A stretch of 47,669 nt of DNA, from contig NZ_RAWA01000028.1 of NCBI RefSeq assembly GCF_003611675.1, positions 1 through 47,669 of the forward strand, written 5' to 3'. A model generated the notes under the pieces. That model was given only the letters and a program-made list of their open reading frames with translations. It was not told the origin of the DNA and did not search any database. The stretch comes from Corallococcus sp. CA053C. GTDB taxonomy: Bacteria; Myxococcota; Myxococcia; Myxococcales; Myxococcaceae. Both the position numbers and the translations under genes were made by a program. Below are positions 42,639 to 47,669 of this stretch, in pieces; positions within the stretch are counted from its first letter, which is position 1, and each line of letters starts with the position of its first letter.

Positions 42639-43714
42639 CCCCGCGCGGGCAACACCAACTCATCCCCCGGACGCGGCGCGAAGCACGCCTCCACCTCCGC
42701 ATCCGTCACGTCCGCGAGCGTGGCCGGGCTCCAGCGCGGCTTCTGATCCTTGTCCACGAGCACGGCCCGGATCCCCTCCCGGAAGTCCGGCCGCGCGGTC
42801 AGCGCCTGGCTCAAGCGGTACTCCACCCGCGCCATCGTGTCGTAGTCCCTGCCGCGACCCTCGCGGAGCTGGCGCAGCGTCACCTTGAGGCTCGTGGGCG
42901 ACATGCGCAGCAGCGTCGCGCGCGTCTCCTCCGCCCACGGCGAACCCTCGCGCTCCAGCGCCGCGAGGAGGTCCTCCACCCGGTCCCCCCGGAAGCACCG
43001 AGCGATGTCGCCCGCCCGCGCTTCGAGCGCCGAAGTCCCCGGCTCCGCGATGAAGCCCGCGAGGACATGCGCCGCCACGTGGTGACCCGGCCCGCTCCAG
43101 TCCGCGGCTACCAGCGCGTCCAGCACCTCCTCCAGCCGCGAGGACTCCACCCGGTGCGTCGCATACCCGAGCCACACCGCGTCCGCCGCGTCACACCGCG
43201 CGCCGGTCAGCCCCAGGTACGTGCCCGTCTCGCCCGGGAAGCGCGGCAGGAACCAGCCCCCGCCCACGTCCGGGAACAGGCCGATGCCCGTCTCCGGCAT
43301 CGCGAGCACCAGCCGCTCCGTGACGGCCCGGAACGCGCCGTGCACCGACAGCCCCAGCCCACCGCCCATGCAGATGCCATCCACCAGCGCGATGAACGGC
43401 TTCGGGAAGTGGTGGATCCGGTGGTTGAGCGCGTACTCCGCCAGGAAGAACTCACGCGACAGGGGGCCTTCCCCCTCCGCCTCCGGGCGCCCGAGCGACC
43501 CGGCCACCGCGCGCACGTCTCCTCCCGAACAGAACGCCTTGCCCCCCGCGCCGCGGATCACCACCGCCTTCACGGACGGATCCCCCGCCCATGCGTCCAG
43601 CCGGGGATGGAGCGCCCGACACATCTCCAGGGAGAGCGCGTTGAGCGCCTTCGGGCGGTTGAGGGTGACAAGGCCCACGGGCCCCCGGGTCTCCAGCAGC
43701 ACGTCCTCGCTCAT
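42635..43714 (-). CDS. 3-hydroxyisobutyryl-CoA hydrolase-type crotonase
   Basis: The 359-aa protein has the length of HIBCH rather than a simple enoyl-CoA hydratase (about 260). Motifs are NRPKALNALSLEM, AFCSGGDVRAV, GICMGGGLGLSVHG and MPETGIGLFPDVGGGWFLPR (catalytic Glu and Asp of HIBCH). The C-terminal helical part includes KPRWSPATLADV. It would release 3-hydroxyisobutyrate from its CoA ester in valine breakdown. It is divergent from the HAD gene. Confidence 0.88.
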   Translation of the reverse strand: MSEDVLLETRGPVGLVTLNRPKALNALSLEMCRALHPRLDAWAGDPSVKAVVIRGAGGKAFCSGGDVRAVAGSLGRPEAEGEGPLSREFFLAEYALNHRIHHFPKPFIALVDGICMGGGLGLSVHGAFRAVTERLVLAMPETGIGLFPDVGGGWFLPRFPGETGTYLGLTGARCDAADAVWLGYATHRVESSRLEEVLDALVAADWSGPGHHVAAHVLAGFIAEPGTSALEARAGDIARCFRGDRVEDLLAALEREGSPWAEETRATLLRMSPTSLKVTLRQLREGRGRDYDTMARVEYRLSQALTARPDFREGIRAVLVDKDQKPRWSPATLADVTDAEVEACFAPRPGDELVLPARG

Positions 43715-43797
43715 GCGCGCGGGGATATCAGGCCCGGCCGTGCACGCTTGGGAGATTCCGGGGGTGACATGGCGCCTAAAAAAGGTATGGGGAGAAA

Positions 43798-44487
43798 ATG
43801 ACTTCCGCAGCGCCCTTCCTGCGCGCCGCCGTCTTCGACATGGACGGCACGCTCGTCGACAACATGGACTTCCACAACCGGGCCTGGGTGACGCTCGCCC
43901 GGAGGCTCGGCCTGGAAGGCCTGACCGCCGAACGGTTCCAGAACGACTTCGCGGGCAAGAAGAACGAGGAGATCTTCCCGGAGCTGCTCGGGCGGACGCT
44001 GTCCGTGGCGGAGCTGGACGCGCTCGCGGAGGAGAAGGAGTCCCACTACCGCGCCATCTACCGGCCCTACCTGGCGCTGCACCGGGGCGCGGAGGCGTTC
44101 CTCCACCGCCTGCGGGACGCGCGCCTGCCCATGGCCGTGGCCACCGCCGCGCCGCAGGGCAACCGCGAGCTGGTGCTGGATGGGCTCGGGGTGCGACCGC
44201 TCTTCGTGGCGGTCGTCGGCGCCGAACAGGTGAAGCGCGGCAAGCCCGCGCCGGACATCTTCCTCGCGGCGGCCGAGGCGCTGAAGGTGCCCCCGGAGGC
44301 GTGCGTGGCCTTCGAGGACGCCATCAACGGCGTGCTGTCCGCGCGCGCCGCCGGCATGGTCACGGTGGGCATCACCACCACCACCACGGCCGAAAAGCTC
44401 AAGCAGGCGGGAGCCCACTTCACCGCCGCCGACTTCGACACACTGCCGCCGGCGCTGCTGGCGCGCCTCTTCGACGCCCGTCCCTGA
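43798..44487 (+). CDS. HAD-superfamily phosphatase / beta-phosphoglucomutase-like
   Basis: The 229-aa protein has HAD motif I VFDMDGTLVDN (nucleophile Asp and acid-base Asp), motif II VATAAPQGN, Lys of motif III in KRGKPAPDIF and motif IV AFEDAINGVLSARAAGM. The helical cap between motifs I and II is of the C1 beta-PGM type. Substrate is a small phosphoester, probably a sugar phosphate. GGGGAGA precedes the ATG. It is followed 86 bp later by the FAD oxidoreductase. Confidence 0.88.
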   Translation: MTSAAPFLRAAVFDMDGTLVDNMDFHNRAWVTLARRLGLEGLTAERFQNDFAGKKNEEIFPELLGRTLSVAELDALAEEKESHYRAIYRPYLALHRGAEAFLHRLRDARLPMAVATAAPQGNRELVLDGLGVRPLFVAVVGAEQVKRGKPAPDIFLAAAEALKVPPEACVAFEDAINGVLSARAAGMVTVGITTTTTAEKLKQAGAHFTAADFDTLPPALLARLFDARP

Positions 44488-44573
44488 GGGCAAGCCGGGG
44501 GGCCTGTCGGACCCGGAAGGGCGCGTGCCAAAAGGGCGCCAGACGCGGTGACGTTGTGTAGTGTTCGGCCGCC

Positions 44574-46094
44574 ATGTCGACGTCCGCCGCCAAACTCAAG
44601 CTCCCCTCGGGCCCGTCCCGGCACGTGTACGACGTCATCGTGCTGGGCAGCCAGGTCGGAGGCGCGCTCGCCGCCGCGCTCCTGGCGAAGCGCAACCACC
44701 GCGTGTTGCTGGTGGAGCACGACGGCATGGGCCCCGGCTACGAGCACGACGGCTTCGTGCTCCCCTACGCCCCCTTCGTCGCGCCGCCCCTCAAGGCGAT
44801 GCCCGTGGTGGAAGAGGCCCTCGCCGAACTGGGGCTCGCGACGTCCATCGGCCGGGCGCTGCGCCCCCACGTCCCGGAGCTCCAGCTCGTCCTGCCCAGG
44901 AACCGCGTGGACCTCACGGCGGACGCCGCCCGCCGCCGCGCGGAGCTGACGCGCGAGTTCGGTGAGGCCGGCGAGGGCATCCAGGGCGCCCTGACGGGCA
45001 GCGCCGCCCAGCACGAGGCCACCGACGCCTTCTTCAAGGAGGGCCCCCAGCTGCCCCCCGACGGCTTCTTCGAGGCCTGGAAGCTCAAGGGGCTCATCAA
45101 GGAACACCCCGGCCTCACGGCGACGCCCCGGCTCGCGAGCGAGGACCCCGCGCTGTCGCTGGTGCGCGGCCTGCTGCCCTTCCTGGTGCACCTGGAGAAG
45201 CCCTCCGCGCCCCTGTCGCTCACCCGGGCCCTGTCGCAGGTGCTCACCTCGCCCTCCACCTACCCCGGCGGCATGGACGCCCTGCGCGACGTGCTCACCC
45301 GGCGGCTCGCGGAGCTGGGCGGCGACGTGCTGGGCCGCGACAACCCGGCGGGCTTCATCGTGGAGGAGCTGGCCTTCGACGGCAGCAAGTTCGCGGGCGT
45401 GAAGCTGGTGCGCTCGGACACGCTCTACCGGGCCTCCTGCCTCGTCACGGCCACGGACTCCGGCGCGCTGCGCCGGCTGGTGACGGACAAGAAGCACCAC
45501 CGGGGCCTGCTGGAGCACCTGGACCAGTCCAACACCAAGTCGCTGCTCTTCGCCGTGAACTGGGTGGTGCCGGAAGCGGCCCTCCCGCGCGGCATGGGCG
45601 AATTGGTGCTGGTGGACACCCAGGACCCGGAGCTGGGCCCGCTGCTCGTGCAGCAGCACCCGGCGCGCACGGTCTCCTCCGGGACGAGCAAGGACGTGGA
45701 GGGCGTGCGCGTGGTGTGCGCGGGCGCCTTCGTGCCGGCCTCCGCGCGCGACCTGGGCGAGGAGCACCTGCAGGCCCTGGCGCTCAAGATCGACGAGCAC
45801 CTGGACCGGCTGATGCCCTTCACGAAGCAGCACCGGGCGCTGCGGTCGGCCCCCTACCTGGACGCCGGGGGAGTGCGCGGCAGCCGCCTGATGCCCCACC
45901 CCCTCTACAGCTTCGAGTCGGAAGCCTTCCTGGGCGTCACGGGGTTGAATCAGCGCACGCCGGCCAAGAACGTGATCCTCGCGGGCCGCGAGGTGCTGCC
46001 CGGCCTGGGCCTGGAGGGCGAGCTGCTCGCGGGGATGCGGGCCGCGAAGCTGGTGCAGGACATGCTGAAGAAGAAGGATCCTCTCAAGCGGTAG
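44574..46094 (+). CDS. FAD-dependent oxidoreductase, phytoene-desaturase-like
   Basis: The 506-aa protein has an N-terminal dinucleotide-binding fold VIVLGSQVGGALAAALLAKR followed by VLLVEHDG. The third Gly of the classical GxGxxG is shifted (GSQVGG). The C-terminus has the flavin loop VILAGREVLPGLGLEGELLAGMRAA, typical of the phytoene desaturase/amine-oxidase superfamily. Two conserved-looking blocks (SPSTYPGGMDALRD, RLMPHPLYSFESEAFLGVTG) fit that family. The substrate is unknown. A TAGTGT at 44559-44564, 9 nt before the ATG, and no Shine-Dalgarno suggest a leaderless message. Confidence 0.83.
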   Translation: MSTSAAKLKLPSGPSRHVYDVIVLGSQVGGALAAALLAKRNHRVLLVEHDGMGPGYEHDGFVLPYAPFVAPPLKAMPVVEEALAELGLATSIGRALRPHVPELQLVLPRNRVDLTADAARRRAELTREFGEAGEGIQGALTGSAAQHEATDAFFKEGPQLPPDGFFEAWKLKGLIKEHPGLTATPRLASEDPALSLVRGLLPFLVHLEKPSAPLSLTRALSQVLTSPSTYPGGMDALRDVLTRRLAELGGDVLGRDNPAGFIVEELAFDGSKFAGVKLVRSDTLYRASCLVTATDSGALRRLVTDKKHHRGLLEHLDQSNTKSLLFAVNWVVPEAALPRGMGELVLVDTQDPELGPLLVQQHPARTVSSGTSKDVEGVRVVCAGAFVPASARDLGEEHLQALALKIDEHLDRLMPFTKQHRALRSAPYLDAGGVRGSRLMPHPLYSFESEAFLGVTGLNQRTPAKNVILAGREVLPGLGLEGELLAGMRAAKLVQDMLKKKDPLKR

Positions 46095-46198
46095 GCGTCC
46101 GGCACGGATCCGGCTGGATTTTCGGACTGTTTCTGGTAGGGTCCGCCGCTCTTTTAGGGCTGCCGTAGAACGCCCCAGTTTTCAAGGAGTTAGCAGTC

Positions 46199-46390
46199 AT
46201 GGCGTGGAAGTGCGACCTCTGTGGGAAGCGTCCGCTGGTGGGTAACAACGTCAGCCACGCGAACAACAAGACCAAGAAGCGGAGCCTGCCGAACCTGCAG
46301 AAGCTGCGGGCGAATGTCTCGGGCAGCATCGAGCGCGTTCTGGCCTGCACCCGCTGCATCAAAGCGGGCAAGGTGACCAAGGCCGCCTGA
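46199..46390 (+). CDS. rpmB: 50S ribosomal protein L28, zinc-binding type
   Basis: The 63-aa protein has [20 protein letters not shown] at the N-terminus and [11 protein letters not shown] at the C-terminus: CxxC and CxxC pairs that bind zinc in C+ forms of L28. The core ([15 protein letters not shown]) contacts 23S rRNA. A strong AGGAG lies 9 nt before the ATG. It is followed 17 bp later by murQ. Confidence 0.96.
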   Translation: MAWKCDLCGKRPLVGNNVSHANNKTKKRSLPNLQKLRANVSGSIERVLACTRCIKAGKVTKAA

Positions 46391-46407
46391 AGTCCGGGGT
46401 CCTTCCG

Positions 46408-47553
46408 GTGGGCACGACGCGCGCTATCAAGGCAGCGCTTCCGCCCACCGAACGGCTCCACCCCCGCGCGGATGACCTGGACCTCCTCCCTGTCGAGGCG
46501 GTCGTTCGACGGTTGCATCAAGAAGACCTGATCGCCCTCCACGCGGTGCGTGAGGCCCTGCCCGCGGTCGCGGCGGCGGCCCGGACCGTGGCGGAAGCGC
46601 TGCGCGTTGGCGGCCGGCTGCTCTACGTGGGCGCCGGCACCAGCGGACGGCTCGGCGTGCTCGATGCCAGCGAGTGTCCCCCCACCTTCGGCGTGCCGGC
46701 CACCTGCGTCCAGGCGGCCATCGCGGGCGGAAGGCGGGCCCTGACGCACGCCGTGGAGGGCGCCGAGGACGACGTCGACGCGGGAGTCAGGGCGGTGCGC
46801 GCCTTCCGGGCGACGCCGAGCGACGTGGTGTGCGGCATCTCCGCGAGCGCCTCCACGCCCTATGTCCGGGGCGCCCTGGATGAAGCCCGCCGCCTGGGGG
46901 CCCACACGGTGCTGGTGTGCTGCAACCCACCCGGCAGTGCCCTGCGGGCGGACACGGTGGTGCTGGCGCGCACGGGGCCGGAGGTGGTGGCGGGCTCCAC
47001 ACGGCTCAAGGCGGGCACGGCGACGAAGCTCGTGCTGAATGCCATCACCACGGCGGCCTTCGTGGCGCTGGGCAAGGTGTACCGGGGGCGCATGGTGGAC
47101 GTGCGCCCGACGAACGCGAAGCTGCGGGCCCGCGCGGCGCGCATGGTCGCGGAGCTGACGGACCTGCCTCCCGCCCGGGCCCGGTCGCTGCTCGATGCGT
47201 CCGGAGACAGCGTGAAGCTGGCGCTGGCCATGCACTTCACCGGGCTTCCGGCGGCCCAGGCGCGGCGCAGACTCCAGGCCGGGGGCCTGCGGGCGCTCGC
47301 TTCTCCTGCGTCCGGGCGGGCACCGAAGCGGGGCGTACCAGGGCCCCCTCCCCCAGCGAAGACGGGGCGAGGCCTGCGCCGAGCGTCGAGCGCCGCAGTG
47401 CCCCCAGCGGCACCCACCTCCGAGCAGGCAGCGGAGACGCGTGGAGGCAAGCGCCTCCGAGCATCGAACCCGGCAGTGCCCCCAGCGGCACCCACCTCCG
47501 AGCAGGCAGCGGAGACGCGGCGCGGCAAGCAGCCCCGAACGTCGGGTCGGTGA
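46408..47553 (+). CDS. murQ: N-acetylmuramic acid 6-phosphate etherase with repetitive C-terminal tail
   Basis: The 381-aa protein has the SIS domain with LLYVGAGTSGRLGVLDASECPPTFG (catalytic Glu region), AVEGAEDD and the C-terminal RPTNAKLRARAARMV, as in MurQ. It cleaves the lactyl ether of MurNAc-6-P in cell-wall recycling. Conserved homology ends near residue 296. The last 85 residues are Pro/Ala/Arg-rich and contain a 26-residue unit twice (AVPPAAPTSEQAAETR...GK). The start is GTG 46408 with a weak ribosome site. A gmd fragment on the other strand reaches its stop region. Confidence 0.88.
   Translation: MGTTRAIKAALPPTERLHPRADDLDLLPVEAVVRRLHQEDLIALHAVREALPAVAAAARTVAEALRVGGRLLYVGAGTSGRLGVLDASECPPTFGVPATCVQAAIAGGRRALTHAVEGAEDDVDAGVRAVRAFRATPSDVVCGISASASTPYVRGALDEARRLGAHTVLVCCNPPGSALRADTVVLARTGPEVVAGSTRLKAGTATKLVLNAITTAAFVALGKVYRGRMVDVRPTNAKLRARAARMVAELTDLPPARARSLLDASGDSVKLALAMHFTGLPAAQARRRLQAGGLRALASPASGRAPKRGVPGPPPPAKTGRGLRRASSAAVPPAAPTSEQAAETRGGKRLRASNPAVPPAAPTSEQAAETRRGKQPRTSGR
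47395..47519. repeat. 78-bp direct repeat in the murQ 3' tail
   Basis: Identical 47-bp blocks lie at 47395-47441 and 47473-47519, a period of 78 bp (26 codons). The flanking 31 bp are also related (GAGCGTCGAG versus GAGCATCGAA). A start-like remnant of a third unit (GAACGTCGG, about 47536) abuts the gmd-derived sequence. The repeat is read in frame by murQ and, on the other strand, by the gmd frame. Confidence 0.85.
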
Positions 47554-47669
47554 ACACGTACTTCTGCCAGTCCAGGCCCACGCGCGCGAAGGCGATCTCC
47601 ACCAGCTCCTTCACGGTGTGCGTCTCGTTGGTGGAGACGACGTAGTCGTCCGGCTCGTCCTGCTGGAGC
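47537..47669 (-). pseudogene. gmd: GDP-mannose 4,6-dehydratase fragment, lacking its normal C-terminus
   Basis: From the window edge the minus strand reads LQQDEPDDYVVSTNETHTV, then ELVEIAFARVGLDWQKYV, a typical segment from the C-terminal third of Gmd. At about 47540 the frame leaves the family pattern (expected DPRFFRPAEVD) and enters the repeat region, running on to a stop at 47237. About 100 residues of the substrate-binding end are therefore missing. The 5' part lies outside the window, so whether the gene is otherwise intact is unknown. Confidence 0.75.

Overview
The window looks like a chromosomal segment of a fruiting myxobacterium (Myxococcaceae, Corallococcus/Myxococcus-like). This is an inference from very high GC, frequent GTG and TTG starts, two CHASE2-type nucleotide cyclases, a protein with MopE-type Cys/Asp motifs, and long Ala/Lys/Glu coiled coils. 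No tRNA, rRNA, CRISPR array, transposase or phage structural gene is visible. Most of the long open frames opposite real genes are high-GC shadows and are left out.

Layout. 18-2409: a PHP-domain phosphoesterase and, convergent to it, a chemoreceptor. 2550-14212: a split respiratory complex I locus. nuoA-nuoB end at a strong hairpin terminator. They are followed by a minus-strand pair (alkaline-phosphatase-superfamily membrane enzyme and hotdog thioesterase) and a plus-strand membrane nucleotide cyclase. A second unit, nuoC-D-G-H-I, has its own consensus promoter and is followed by a thioredoxin-like [2Fe-2S] ferredoxin. nuoE, F and J-N are not in the window. 14229-20942: a CHASE2 cyclase whose catalytic residues are partly lost, a secreted or lipoprotein gene, an unknown coiled-coil protein, and an AT-richer gene with MopE-type repeats. 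21049-22776: five small membrane-protein genes of the YtxH / DUF3618 / holin-X type. 22924-25521: an EEP nuclease/phosphatase-like protein, a small unknown protein and an M23 peptidase. 25498-27992: a TetR-controlled acyl-CoA operon (TetR, enoyl-CoA hydratase, beta-keto-acid cleavage enzyme) with a palindromic operator on the predicted transcription start. 28073-32820: an XRE regulator, LptD and a double-AMIN coiled-coil protein. 32850-36349: accD-folC-hydrolase, all on the minus strand.

36384-40254 is the most striking block. Three minus-strand genes lie in order: a CHASE2 adenylate cyclase with an intact active site, a Crp-type cNMP-binding transcription factor, and a class II cyclic-nucleotide phosphodiesterase-like protein. 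The last two are 1 bp apart. Together they could make, sense and destroy the same second messenger. 40340-42638: purM-purN-DUF523, coupled by 4-bp overlaps. 42635-46094: HIBCH-type hydrolase, HAD phosphatase and FAD oxidoreductase. 46199-47553: rpmB and murQ. The murQ 3' end carries a 78-bp tandem repeat that abuts a gmd (GDP-mannose 4,6-dehydratase) frame lacking its normal C-terminus, so the right edge looks like a rearrangement junction.

Promoters that I can support have -35 elements near TTGACG and -10 elements of the form TAnnnT. In three genes the -10-like element sits only 7-9 nt before the start codon, which suggests leaderless or nearly leaderless mRNAs.
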